A stretch of DNA of 64,000 nt from Streptomyces sp. CC0208. GTDB taxonomy: Bacteria; Actinomycetota; Actinomycetes; Streptomycetales; Streptomycetaceae. A model generated the notes under the pieces. The model did not search any database. It had not been told where the DNA came from and was given only the letters and a program-made list of their open reading frames with translations. The stretch lies in the NCBI RefSeq assembly GCF_003443735.1, contig NZ_CP031969.1, positions 1,116,001 through 1,180,000 on the forward strand, read 5' to 3'. Numbering within the stretch: position 1 is the first letter of the stretch; each line of letters begins with the position of its first letter. Position numbers and translations under genes: made by a program. Positions 26,152-34,493 of this stretch are shown piece after piece.

Positions 26152-27330
26152 GTGACCACCCCCTTGTTGTCGCTCACCTGGACCGACCACGTCACCGGCC
26201 GCCAGGGCTTCCTGGTCGTCGACCGGTTGGTGCGGGGTGTCGCCAGCGGCGGTCTGCGGATGCGCCCGGGCTGCACGCTGGACGAGGTCGCCGGGCTGGC
26301 CCGCGGCATGACCATGAAGGAGGCCCTGCACTACGACCCCGCGGCGCGGTACGTCCCGCTGGGCGGGGCCAAGGGCGGCATCGACTGCGACCCCCGGGAC
26401 CCGGAGGCGTACGGCCTGCTCGTGCGCTACCTGCGTGCCGTGCGGCCGTACGTCGAGAGCTGCTGGACGACCGGCGAGGACCTTGGTCTCAGCCAGGACC
26501 TGGTGGACCGGGCGGCCGCGGAGGCCGGCCTGGTCTCCTCGATCCAGGCGGTCTATCCGCTGCTCGACGACGAGTCCGCGGCCCGGCGCCGGCTCGCGGA
26601 CGCGTTCGCCGTGGAGGTGGACGGCATCGGGCTCGACGAGCTGGCGGGCGGCTGCGGGGTGGCCGAGTCGGCGCTCACGGCTCTGGACGCGGCCCGGGTG
26701 CCGTACCCGGGCACGCGCGTGGCCGTGCAGGGCCTTGGCACCATGGGCGGGGCCACCGCCCGCTTCCTCACGCGCGCGGGGCTCACGGTCGTGGCCGTCG
26801 CCGACATCAAGGGCACGATCTTCAACCCTGCGGGGCTGGACGTCGAGGCGCTGCTGACCGCCCGGGACGCCCACGGCACCGTGGACCGCTCGGCCCTGCG
26901 CCGCGCCGACCGCGAACTGCCCGGCGAGGCCTGGCTGTCGCTCGACGCGGAGGTACTCGTGCCCGCGGCGGTCTCGTACGCGATCGACACCGGCAACCAG
27001 GAGCGGATCCGGGCCCGTTGGATCGTCGAGGCGGCCAACATGCCGGTCCTGCCCGCGGCGGAGGCGCTGCTGGCTGCGCGCGGGGTGACCGTACTGCCGG
27101 ACGTCGTGGTCAACTCCGGGACGAACGCCTGGTGGTGGTGGACCCTCTTCGGCGACATCGGCTCGGACGCGGACGGGGCCTTCACGCACATACGACGTTC
27201 CATGCGCGCCCTGGTCGAGCAGTTGCTGGCGCGCGCGGAGGCGGACGGCACCTCGCCGCGCGCCGCCGCGCACGCGCTGGTCGCCGACCGGCTGCCGGTG
27301 ATCGCGGAGCGGTTCGGCCAGTACCGCTGA
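26152..27330 (+). CDS. Glu/Leu/Phe/Val-family amino-acid dehydrogenase
   Basis: 392 residues, GTG start. NAD-dependent oxidative deaminase of the GLFV family, leucine/valine-dehydrogenase-like in length. Catalytic glycine-lysine segment 'VPLGGAKGGIDCDP', 'TGEDLGLSQDLV', and a Rossmann motif 'VAVQGLGTMGGATARFL' (~186-202). 'NSGTNAWWWWTLFGDIG' near the C-terminus. Branched-chain dehydrogenases feed acyl-CoA pools; specificity cannot be read here. Followed after 48 nt by a TetR gene, probably its regulator. Confidence 0.88.
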   Translation: MTTPLLSLTWTDHVTGRQGFLVVDRLVRGVASGGLRMRPGCTLDEVAGLARGMTMKEALHYDPAARYVPLGGAKGGIDCDPRDPEAYGLLVRYLRAVRPYVESCWTTGEDLGLSQDLVDRAAAEAGLVSSIQAVYPLLDDESAARRRLADAFAVEVDGIGLDELAGGCGVAESALTALDAARVPYPGTRVAVQGLGTMGGATARFLTRAGLTVVAVADIKGTIFNPAGLDVEALLTARDAHGTVDRSALRRADRELPGEAWLSLDAEVLVPAAVSYAIDTGNQERIRARWIVEAANMPVLPAAEALLAARGVTVLPDVVVNSGTNAWWWWTLFGDIGSDADGAFTHIRRSMRALVEQLLARAEADGTSPRAAAHALVADRLPVIAERFGQYR

Positions 27331-27378
27331 CCTGGCCCGTCGCGCGGTGCCCCACGGGGGACGGATTAGGGTGAGCCC

Positions 27379-27987
27379 GTGGCGAGAGTGCGGTTGACAG
27401 TGGCCGAGCGGCGCGAGGAACTGCTGCGGGCCGCCATCGAGCAGATCGAGGCGCGGGGCGTGGCGGCCGTCAGGATCGCCGACGTGGCCTCGGCGCTCGG
27501 GGTGAGCAACGCCCTGGTGCTGTATCACTTCTCCACGAAGGAGAAGCTGGTCGCCGCCGCGTTCACCTACGCCGCCGAGGAGGACCTGGCCCGGCTGCGC
27601 AAACTCCTCGGCCGTCGCACCAGCGCCCTGCGCAGGCTCCGGTCGGCCGTGCGCTGGTACGCCCCGACGGGCCAGGCCAAGGGCTGGCGGCTGTGGATCG
27701 AGGGCTGGGCGGTGGCCCTGCGCGAACCGGCCCTCCAGGAGGTCACCCGCGACCTCGACAGACGCTGGAAGGCGGCGCTCACCGAGGTGATCGCGGAGGG
27801 CGTGGCCGCGGGCGAGTTCCGCTGCCCGGAGCCGGAGGCCACCGCGCTGCGCCTCACCGCCCTTCTGGACGGCCTGGCGGTCCAACTGACGTCCTACGCG
27901 GGCGCGGTGGCCAGGTCGCGGGCCCAGGAGTGGGTGGACGAGGCCCTGGCGCGGGAACTCGGGCTGGAGGGCACGAGTCCCGCCTAG
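27379..27987 (+). CDS. TetR-family transcriptional regulator (BetI-like)
   Basis: 202 residues, GTG start. HTH 'IADVASALGVSNALVLYHFSTKEKL' pattern at ~32-58 and a helical ligand-binding C-terminus ('WRLWIEGWAVALREPALQEV', 'LTALLDGLAVQLTSYAG') of the BetI type. Co-directional with the dehydrogenase gene 48 nt upstream; the dyad at 26107-26126 is a candidate operator. Confidence 0.9.
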   Translation: MARVRLTVAERREELLRAAIEQIEARGVAAVRIADVASALGVSNALVLYHFSTKEKLVAAAFTYAAEEDLARLRKLLGRRTSALRRLRSAVRWYAPTGQAKGWRLWIEGWAVALREPALQEVTRDLDRRWKAALTEVIAEGVAAGEFRCPEPEATALRLTALLDGLAVQLTSYAGAVARSRAQEWVDEALARELGLEGTSPA

Positions 27988-28078
27988 CGGCGGCTCACGA
28001 GCGGGGCCGCCCAGGTGGACGACCCGACCGCGGACGCCGGCGAAACCCACCCCGACCGGCCCCAGGACCGCCTCCGGC

Positions 28079-28897
28079 TCAAGCCACGGTGGCGATCCGC
28101 GTCTTGATGTCGTCCGGCGACAGCACACCCTTGGCGGTCACATGGTCCCCGGAGGACTCCCCCCGCAGCCGGCGTCCGATCCACGGCACCAGGAACTCAC
28201 GCGCCCAGTGCACGTCGTCCCGCCGCACGTCCAGCGGCCCGCGAGGGGGAAGCGGCGGCCAGGGCTGGTCCGGGTCCGCCGGCACCTCCAGTCCCAGCAC
28301 CTGTCCTGCACGGAGGGCCACACGCGTGTGGCCCTCGGGAGACAGGTGCAGCCGGTCACTGTCCCAGGCCCGCCGGTCTTGGATGGTCTTCAGGGACCAC
28401 AGATCGAGCACCGGGCATCCGTACCGGTCGGCGACGGCCCGCACATGTCCGTTGTACGTGGCGATCTTGCCGCGCAGATGCTTGAGCACGGGCACACCAC
28501 GGGTGTCGAAGCCGGTCGTCACCATGACCGTGCCGCACGCCTGGGTGAGCCGGGCGATGGCCCGCTCGAAGCGTTCGGCGACCTCGTCGGGGTCGGTGCC
28601 GGGCCGGATGATGTCGTTGCCGCCGGCGCAGAACGACACCAGGTCCGGTGCCAGTTCGACGGCCTGCGGAAGCTGGTCCTCGACGATCTGGTCGAGCAGC
28701 TTCCCGCGTACGGCGAGATTGCTGTACCTGAAGTCGCCCTCGGGCCGCCGGTCCGCGAGAAGTACCGCGAACCGGTCGGCCCAGCCGACGAATGCCCCGT
28801 CGGGCCCGGGGTCGCCGACGCCCTCGGTGAAGCTGTCCCCCACCGCCACGTACGACCCGATCACTGAGCTGCTGTCATTCTTCGAATCGTCTGCCAC
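28079..28897 (-). CDS. SGNH/GDSL hydrolase
   Basis: 272 residues, GTG start. Block I 'YVAVGDSFTEGVGD' (nucleophile Ser), block III 'FCAGGNDII' with Asn, block V 'DRLHLSPEGHTRVA' with the Asp-x-x-His pair. No signal peptide, so intracellular; acts on an unknown ester. Stand-alone gene in a gap-flanked position. The lines after its stop (27988-28078) are non-coding. Confidence 0.9.
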   Translation of the reverse strand: MADDSKNDSSSVIGSYVAVGDSFTEGVGDPGPDGAFVGWADRFAVLLADRRPEGDFRYSNLAVRGKLLDQIVEDQLPQAVELAPDLVSFCAGGNDIIRPGTDPDEVAERFERAIARLTQACGTVMVTTGFDTRGVPVLKHLRGKIATYNGHVRAVADRYGCPVLDLWSLKTIQDRRAWDSDRLHLSPEGHTRVALRAGQVLGLEVPADPDQPWPPLPPRGPLDVRRDDVHWAREFLVPWIGRRLRGESSGDHVTAKGVLSPDDIKTRIATVA

Positions 28898-29133
28898 AGC
28901 AGTTCATGATTCACCTTCGAATGTGACCTACGCGACCGTAGGAAGGGCTTGACGGTCGGTGAGATAAGCCACTCCTAAAGTGTTGGCCAAACCAGGAATA
29001 GCCCTTTCATCAGGAGTGTTGACGCTGCGACCGCCACACCTCGAAGTCGTGGATCAGGGGCCGCACACCGGATTGTCCGACGTAGCGGCGTGCGCGCCCG
29101 CCACAGGGCCGCCACGAAATGACCATGAGGAAA

Positions 29134-29175
29134 CACCGAAGGCCGGACCCGGGGATCGGGGTCCGGCCTTCGGTG
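29134..29175 (-). terminator. Intrinsic terminator of the M23 gene
   Basis: 16-bp stem CACCGAAGGCCGGACC / GGTCCGGCCTTCGGTG (29134-29149 / 29160-29175), 16 nt past the stop of the M23 gene. The minus-strand continuation is A/T-containing but without a long T-run, usual for Streptomyces. Confidence 0.75.
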
Positions 29176-29190
29176 GCACAGGGGGGGTCG

Positions 29191-30129
29191 TCAGCCGACG
29201 GCGACGCCCTTCGAACGGAGGTAGGCGACCGGGTCCACGTCGGAGCCGTAGTCCGGCGTGGTGCGGATCTCGAAGTGCAGGTGCGGGCCGGTCACATTGC
29301 CGGTCGCGCCGGAGAGGCCGATCTGCTGGCCCGCGGTCACGGTCTGGCCGGCCGAGACGGAGAGCTGGGACAGGTGCGCGTACTGCGCGTAGTAGCCGTC
29401 GGCCAGCTTGATGACGACCTGGTTGCCGTAGGCGCCACCCCAGCCCGCGGAGACGACCGTGCCCGCGCCGACGGCCTTGAGCGAGGTGCCGGTCGGGACG
29501 ACGAAGTCGACGCCGGTGTGGTAGCCGCTGGACCACATGCTGCCCGCGACGCGGTAGCCGGTGCCGATGGTGGCGCCGTCGACCGGGAGGGTGAAGCCGC
29601 TGGAGCTGCTGGCGGTGGAGCTCTGGGTGGCAGTCGTAGCCTTCGAGGCCGACTTCTTCGGCTCGGCCTTCTCGGTCTTCGCCGCGGACGACGAGGAGGA
29701 CCCGCTCTTCGTCGTGGCCGCCTTGGCCTTCTTGCCGATCGAGAGCTTCAGACCCGGGTGGATCAACGACGGGTCGTCGCCAATGGCCTGGCGGTTGTCG
29801 GCGTAGAGCCTCTTCCAGCCACCGCTCACGTTCTGTTCGTCGGCGATCTTCGAGAGATAGTCACCGGCCCGCACCGAATAGATGCGCACGGTCGAGGTCT
29901 TTGCCGCGTGTTTCTTAGCGGCCGCCTTTTCGGCGGACTTCTCAACGGCCTTCTGCGTGACGGGAATCGACTGAACGGCCTTTTCCGACACGGACTGCGA
30001 GGTGGCGGCGTGTGCGCCGGTGGCCCCCATGAGCGGGAGAGCGAGAGCGGCTCCCCCGGTTCCGGCGACGGCGATCGAGCGGGCGAAGCGCTGGGACTTC
30101 GGGCGGCGGTGCTTACCCTTCGCGGGCAT
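29191..30129 (-). CDS. Secreted LysM-M23 peptidoglycan endopeptidase
   Basis: 312 residues from ATG with AGAGGA upstream. Signal region 'RSIAVAGTGGAALALPLMG..AHA' (~17-41). Lys/Ala-rich linker, LysM at ~80-132 ('YSVRAGDYLSKIADEQNVSG'), a Ser/Thr/Lys-rich linker, and an M23 domain (~190-312) with zinc motifs 'YHTGVDF' and 'GPHLHFEIR'. Cleaves peptide cross-links in the wall. Its long 5' leader is a c-di-AMP riboswitch, so expression is tied to c-di-AMP and turgor control, as for other Streptomyces wall hydrolases. Confidence 0.94.
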   Translation of the reverse strand: MPAKGKHRRPKSQRFARSIAVAGTGGAALALPLMGATGAHAATSQSVSEKAVQSIPVTQKAVEKSAEKAAAKKHAAKTSTVRIYSVRAGDYLSKIADEQNVSGGWKRLYADNRQAIGDDPSLIHPGLKLSIGKKAKAATTKSGSSSSSAAKTEKAEPKKSASKATTATQSSTASSSSGFTLPVDGATIGTGYRVAGSMWSSGYHTGVDFVVPTGTSLKAVGAGTVVSAGWGGAYGNQVVIKLADGYYAQYAHLSQLSVSAGQTVTAGQQIGLSGATGNVTGPHLHFEIRTTPDYGSDVDPVAYLRSKGVAVG

Positions 30130-30144
30130 GACGAATTCCTCTCC

Positions 30145-30320
30145 GGCGCCTGCGAGGTGAGCTGTCGGGTGCGGGCTGGAGATGCCCGGCCGCGCCGAGA
30201 CGCGACTAAACCCCAAGCCTGTTCCGGAGACCGGAACAGGCAGTTCTACCTGTGGGTCCCCCGCTCCTGCCGTACACGGGTCAGTGGGTGTGGGGAATCC
30301 GTTCGGCGGCAGGATTGGGC
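30145..30320 (-). ncRNA. c-di-AMP riboswitch (ydaO-yuaA class)
   Basis: The leader of the M23 gene on the minus strand contains the conserved blocks of this class in Streptomyces: 'GCCGAACGGATTCCCC', 'GGCAGGAGCGGGGGACCCA', a variable hairpin CCTGTTCCGG/CCGGAACAGG followed by 'CTTGGGG', then 'CGGCCGGGCATC' and 'CCCGACAGCTCACCTCGCAG' immediately before the ribosome site. The switch normally turns the gene off when c-di-AMP binds. Boundaries are approximate, set from conserved ends rather than a covariance model. Confidence 0.87.
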
Positions 30321-30474
30321 GTCCGACCGGATCGGTGGCGAACGTAAACGAGCAAGACGCAAAGGGACAAGTGAGAGGTTGCCCGGGTAAGCGTTTCTCT
30401 TGATCCCCTATGCGAATTACCGGTCACCCTGCGTGAATCGGACACCCTTCTCCCACCCAAACCCCCTTGGTAAA

Positions 30475-30548
30475 CCTGTGAATTACGTGAACATGACGGG
30501 CGACACACCGTCACGGTTATGACGCTCCTCACGTCACGAATTCACAGG
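30475..30548. promoter_or_regulatory. Long split inverted repeat upstream of the riboswitch
   Basis: CCTGTGAATTACGTGA (30475-30490) and GTCACGAATTCACAGG (30533-30548) are inverted copies, differing by a single inserted A. They are separated by about 42 nt and lie ~155 nt upstream of the riboswitch start, in the probable promoter of the M23 gene. The remaining DNA from 30321 to 30600 has no gene. Candidate operator pair; role inferred. Confidence 0.45.
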
Positions 30549-30600
30549 AACCCCCATCCCGGAAGGAGTTGGAAGGAAGCCGCCAATTCGGGCAGAAGCC

Positions 30601-32676
30601 CTAGATGCGACGCAGTCGGATAACCGTCGCATCGAGGTCGCCGCGCAAACCGGTACGAAGTCCGTGATGCAGCAATATGACCCCTCGGTGAACTTCGCCC
30701 GTTTCGGGGCATTCGTACGATGCTGTCGGGTCGAGCCCGCGCAGCCGCAGCGAGGGGACGGGCTCGCCGTACTTCTGCGCCTGAAGCCAGGCGAGGACGA
30801 CAGTCTCGCCCCCGCGGACGTACTGCACCGCGCTCAGTCCGCCCCGCGGAGGCCGCAGCCGGTAGAGGTCGCCATGCTGCACCAGGGGCCTGATCTCCTT
30901 GTAGAGCTTCACCCAGCGACCGGCTTCGGCGAGCTCCTCCTCGGTCCACTCCGCCAGGTCCCCGCCTACTCCGAGCACCCCGGCCATCGCGCTCACGAAC
31001 CGGAACCGCAGCGAGCTCACCCGGCCGTTGAGCTGGGTGTTGGGACTGTCGGTGACCCAGGCGGCCATCACGCGCGCGGGATGGATCTGGCTGAAGCCGT
31101 CCTGGATGGCAAGCCGGTCGAGCGGGTCGGTGTTGTCCGAGGTCCACACCTGGTCGGTGCGGCTCAGCACCCCGAGGTCGATCCGGCCCCCGCCCCCCGA
31201 GCAGGACTCGAAGGCCACGCCCGGGTGAGCTTCCCGCAACCGGTCCAACAGGGCGTAGAAGCCGCGCACATGGTCGACCCACAGTCGCTGCGGATAGGGC
31301 TCGCCGGGCCAGCCCGCGTCCGTGAAGCAGCGGTTGAAGTCCCACTTCACATAGTCGATCGGGGCCGAGGAGAGCAGGGTGTCGAGCTGCTCCCACAGGT
31401 ACTCCTGGACGTCCTCGCGCGCGAGGTTGAGTATGAGCTGATTGCGGAACTCCGTCCGCTTCCGTCCCGCTTGGTACTGCACCCAGTCCGGGTGGGCGCG
31501 GTACAGCTCGCTGTCCGGGTTGATCATCTCCGGCTCGACCCAGATGCCGAACTGCATGCCGAGCTCGCGCACGTAGTCGCCGAGCGGCTTGAGGCCGGAG
31601 GGGAAGCGGTCGGGGTTGGGCGCCCAGTCACCGAGTCCGGCCCGGTCGCTGGTGCGGGCACCGAACCAGCCGTCGTCGACCACGAACAGCTCGACGCCCA
31701 TCGCCGCGGCCCGCCGGGCGAGGGTGCGCTGCTGCTCCTCGGAGATGTCGAAGTTCGTGGCCTCCCAGGAGTTGAACAGCACAGGCCGGTCCTGGTCCGC
31801 GTCCGGGATGACGTACGCCCGCTGGTAGGCGTGCCAGGCACGGCTCGCGGCGCCGAAGCCGCCGTCGCTCCAGAGGCCGGCGAAGACAGGGGTCGTGAAG
31901 GACTCCCCGGCCGCCAGCCGCAGCAGTCCCGAGTCGTCGTAGCCGGCGCCGCCGGTGATCTGCACGCGCGCGTCGGGCAGCTGGGCCACGGCGATCCGCC
32001 AGGACCCCGACCAGCCGAGGGCGACACCGTAGACCTCGCCCCGCTCCTCGGTGGCGTCGGTGTCGAGCGCCACCCACGGCAGGTGCTGGTGGCCGGTGTG
32101 GCCGCGGCGGCTGCCGATGACCTTCTCGCCGTAGGTGAGCGGGGTCCGGGTGAGCAGGGACTCGGCGGCCCAGCGGCCGTGCAGCTGGGACAGCCGCCAG
32201 CCGTCCTCGCGGTCGGGCAGGGTCCAGGTGGCGGAGTCGGCGCGCAGCAGCTCGACCGGGTCCTGCCCCTGGTTGTCCAGGGTCACCCAGCGCTCCAGGA
32301 TGTCATCGCGCATCCGGTAGTGCAGCGTGATGGTCAGCCCGTCGTCGCGGAACCGCAGCCGCAGTTCGTCGCCCTCGGTGTCGTACGCCTCGAAGCTCCA
32401 CTCGGTGCCGCGCCGCACCTCGGTGCGCACGGACAGGGCGGGGCGGGTGAAGCGGGGACCGCCCTCGACGGGGTACTCCTCGCGGCCGTCGAGCGGGGAC
32501 TCGAAGGGCCAGTACTCGGGCAGCGGACGTACGGCGAGGGCCTCGGCGTCGGCCAGGGCGATCCTCGGACCCCAGTGCAGGTGCAGCAGCTCGTCCTCGG
32601 CGGTGAGGTGCAGGGCGTAACTGCTGGCCGGCCCGGACAGAATCCACGTACGGCCGTTCTCGGCGATCTCCAGCAT
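30601..32676 (-). CDS. Alpha-galactosidase, GH36
   Basis: 691 residues. N-terminal beta-supersandwich (~1-300) with 'RGHTGHQHLPWVAL', then a TIM barrel (~300-600). Nucleophile in 'IDYVKWDFNRCF' (second Asp), acid/base in 'VWTSDNTDPLDRLAIQ', plus 'FVVDDGWFGARTSDRAGLGDW', 'GIWVEPEMINPDSEL' and 'FESCSGGGGRIDLGVL'. Hydrolyses terminal alpha-galactosides such as melibiose or raffinose. No signal peptide, so intracellular. No transporter nearby; apparently a single-gene unit. Confidence 0.94.
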   Translation of the reverse strand: MLEIAENGRTWILSGPASSYALHLTAEDELLHLHWGPRIALADAEALAVRPLPEYWPFESPLDGREEYPVEGGPRFTRPALSVRTEVRRGTEWSFEAYDTEGDELRLRFRDDGLTITLHYRMRDDILERWVTLDNQGQDPVELLRADSATWTLPDREDGWRLSQLHGRWAAESLLTRTPLTYGEKVIGSRRGHTGHQHLPWVALDTDATEERGEVYGVALGWSGSWRIAVAQLPDARVQITGGAGYDDSGLLRLAAGESFTTPVFAGLWSDGGFGAASRAWHAYQRAYVIPDADQDRPVLFNSWEATNFDISEEQQRTLARRAAAMGVELFVVDDGWFGARTSDRAGLGDWAPNPDRFPSGLKPLGDYVRELGMQFGIWVEPEMINPDSELYRAHPDWVQYQAGRKRTEFRNQLILNLAREDVQEYLWEQLDTLLSSAPIDYVKWDFNRCFTDAGWPGEPYPQRLWVDHVRGFYALLDRLREAHPGVAFESCSGGGGRIDLGVLSRTDQVWTSDNTDPLDRLAIQDGFSQIHPARVMAAWVTDSPNTQLNGRVSSLRFRFVSAMAGVLGVGGDLAEWTEEELAEAGRWVKLYKEIRPLVQHGDLYRLRPPRGGLSAVQYVRGGETVVLAWLQAQKYGEPVPSLRLRGLDPTASYECPETGEVHRGVILLHHGLRTGLRGDLDATVIRLRRI

Positions 32677-32884
32677 GGTGCTTCCTCACAGATCCGAACA
32701 GGTGCCAACAGGTGCACTCAGGCCCCAACATCATCAGGGGCCAACCGTGCTGGTCGCAACGGCTGTGGACAAGTCATTGCCAGGCCCTGTGGACAACTCA
32801 TTGCCCCAGGAACCCATGTCGTATCGTCGAGAGCGTGCCCCGTCGACGAGCCGCGCTGACGGGGCCCGGCTGGGAGGAGCCCCC

Positions 32885-33682
32885 GTGACGCAGCAGATCC
32901 CGTCGACCGAACCCGAACTGGCAGGTGTCCGCAACTTCCGTGACGTGGGCGGACTGCCGACGGCGGACGGACGGCGGGTGCGGTACGGAATGCTGTTCCG
33001 CAGCGGTCACCTCGCGCACGCGACCGCGGAGGACGCGGCCTTCCTGGCCTCGCTCGGCCTGCACACGATCTTCGACTTCCGCAACGCGGCGGACCAGAAG
33101 CTGGAGGGCCCCGACGTCGACCTGCCGGGCGTCACCAATGTGAACCTGCCGCTGAGCGACCCCGCCGAGGGCACCTGGTTCTGGAAGATGGTCCGCGACG
33201 GCGACATCGAGCAGCTGCGCGAGCTCCTCGGCGACGGCAAGGCCGCGGAGCGCATGACGAACTCCTACCGCACGATGATCAAGGAACGCACCGCCGAGCA
33301 CTCCCGGGTGCTCCACTCCCTCGCCGAGGACAGCACGCCCGCCCTCATGCACTGCGCGGCCGGCAAGGACCGCGCGGGCCTGTCCGTCGCCGTGACCCTG
33401 CTCGCCCTCGGGGTGGAGCGCGAGGCGATCGTCGCCGACTACCTGGAGTCGAACGCCAAGCACCGCCGCTACAAGGTGCGCCGCACCAGCACCTCGGCCG
33501 ACGCCTACTCCCCCGAGGTCATGGAGCTGCTCAGCCCCCTGTTCGAGGCGCGTGCCGAGTATCTGGAGGCGGCCTTCGAGACCATCGAGGAGACATGGGG
33601 CGGGGTCGAGGCGTATCTGCGCGAGGGCCTCGGCCTGACTCCCGAGATCCGTGAGCGGCTGCGGGAGCGCCTGCTCGACTGA
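32885..33682 (+). CDS. Tyrosine/serine protein phosphatase (Y_phosphatase3 type)
   Basis: 265 residues from GTG with GGGAGGAG 5 nt upstream. N-terminal 'GVRNFRDVGGLPTADGRRVR' and 'LFRSGHLAHA'; phosphatase loop 'MHCAAGKDRAGLSVAV' (HCxxGKDR, residues ~153-160). The KDR variant is that of MptpB/LipA-like lipid-or-protein phosphatases. Soluble, no signal. Divergent from the alpha-galactosidase gene with about 208 nt between. Confidence 0.92.
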   Translation: MTQQIPSTEPELAGVRNFRDVGGLPTADGRRVRYGMLFRSGHLAHATAEDAAFLASLGLHTIFDFRNAADQKLEGPDVDLPGVTNVNLPLSDPAEGTWFWKMVRDGDIEQLRELLGDGKAAERMTNSYRTMIKERTAEHSRVLHSLAEDSTPALMHCAAGKDRAGLSVAVTLLALGVEREAIVADYLESNAKHRRYKVRRTSTSADAYSPEVMELLSPLFEARAEYLEAAFETIEETWGGVEAYLREGLGLTPEIRERLRERLLD

Positions 33683-33694
33683 GCCGGACGGCCG

Positions 33695-33817
33695 CTACTG
33701 CCCGGCTCCCACCTCGAAGAGGAAGTAGATGAAGGCCGCGAAGACGTGGCCGACCGCGAGGTAGATGATCAGGCGCACCCACAGGGCGCGGGGGAACTTC
33801 TCCTCCATGTCACTCAT
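33695..33817 (-). CDS. 40-residue single-TM protein (DUF6126-like)
   Basis: MSDMEEKFPRALWVRLIIYL begins the 40-residue product, whose residues ~12-36 form one hydrophobic helix ending in FEVGAGQ. Its ATG overlaps the stop of the XRE-cupin gene (ATGA). From memory it resembles the DUF6126 family of small membrane proteins paired with such regulators in Streptomyces; I could not check this. Possibly a membrane partner of the regulator. Confidence 0.75.
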   Translation of the reverse strand: MSDMEEKFPRALWVRLIIYLAVGHVFAAFIYFLFEVGAGQ

Positions 33818-34419
33818 GGCGTCTCTCCAGGGGTGGGGCCCAGGCACAGCGTGGCCGTGGGACTCTGCAACAGGGTGTGGACGAACAGGAGCTCGACACC
33901 GTCGGGATCCTGGGCGGCGATGCGGTGCGGGGTCAGCGAGTCGAAGTGCGCGCTGTCGCCCGGACCGAGCCGGTGCGTGGCGTCTCCGAGGCGGAGCCTG
34001 AGCCGCCCCTTGAGGACGTACAGCCATTCCTCGCCGGGGTGAACCCGCACGATGTCGCCCTGGGAGCCGTGCGGGACCTGCACGCGCAGGGCCTGCATGC
34101 CGCGGCCGGCCGCGCCCGCCTGGAAGTAGGTCCAGCCGCCCGCCACGGTCGGTTCCATGTCGGCGGAGCGCAGCACGGCGTCCCGGTCGGCGGCCCTCTC
34201 GCCGAGCAGTTCCGAGACGGTCGTACCGTAGATACGGGCGAGCGCGAGCAGCATCGGCAGCGAGGGCTGGCGCTGTCCGGTCTCCAGCCGGGAGAGATGG
34301 GCGGGGGACAGCCCCGCGGCGCCGGCCGCCGCCTCCAGGGTCAGGGAGGCGCGACGGCGCAGGGCGCGAAGCTGGGGAGCCACCGAGGGCAGCTCCGTGA
34401 AGGCTTCCGGGGAGGTCAT
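33814..34419 (-). CDS. XRE-family regulator with C-terminal cupin
   Basis: 201 residues. HTH at ~14-68 ('LTLEAAAGAAGLSPAHLSRLETGQ') and a cupin at ~115-190 ('VHPGEEWLYVLKGRLRLRLGD', 'GPGDSAHFDS'). Coupled to the 40-aa membrane protein. Two TTTGCCTC-type palindromes sit 20-55 bp upstream of its start, strongly suggesting autoregulation. Confidence 0.9.
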   Translation of the reverse strand: MTSPEAFTELPSVAPQLRALRRRASLTLEAAAGAAGLSPAHLSRLETGQRQPSLPMLLALARIYGTTVSELLGERAADRDAVLRSADMEPTVAGGWTYFQAGAAGRGMQALRVQVPHGSQGDIVRVHPGEEWLYVLKGRLRLRLGDATHRLGPGDSAHFDSLTPHRIAAQDPDGVELLFVHTLLQSPTATLCLGPTPGETP

Positions 34420-34438
34420 ACCTCCATTGAGCCGGAGC

Positions 34439-34474
34439 TTTGCCTCCGCGGCAAATTTCTTGCCTCAGAGGCAA
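34439..34474. promoter_or_regulatory. Twin palindromic operators upstream of the XRE-cupin gene
   Basis: TTTGCCTCCGCGGCAAA (34439-34455) and TTGCCTCAGAGGCAA (34460-34474, perfect) share the core TTGCCTCnGmGGCAA. Centres are 20 bp apart, two helical turns, so two dimers would bind the same face. They lie between the end of hpnO and the regulator start at 34419, the promoter position of the regulator gene. Confidence 0.8.
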
Positions 34475-34493
34475 AAGCCCTTGGGTGGGGCCG

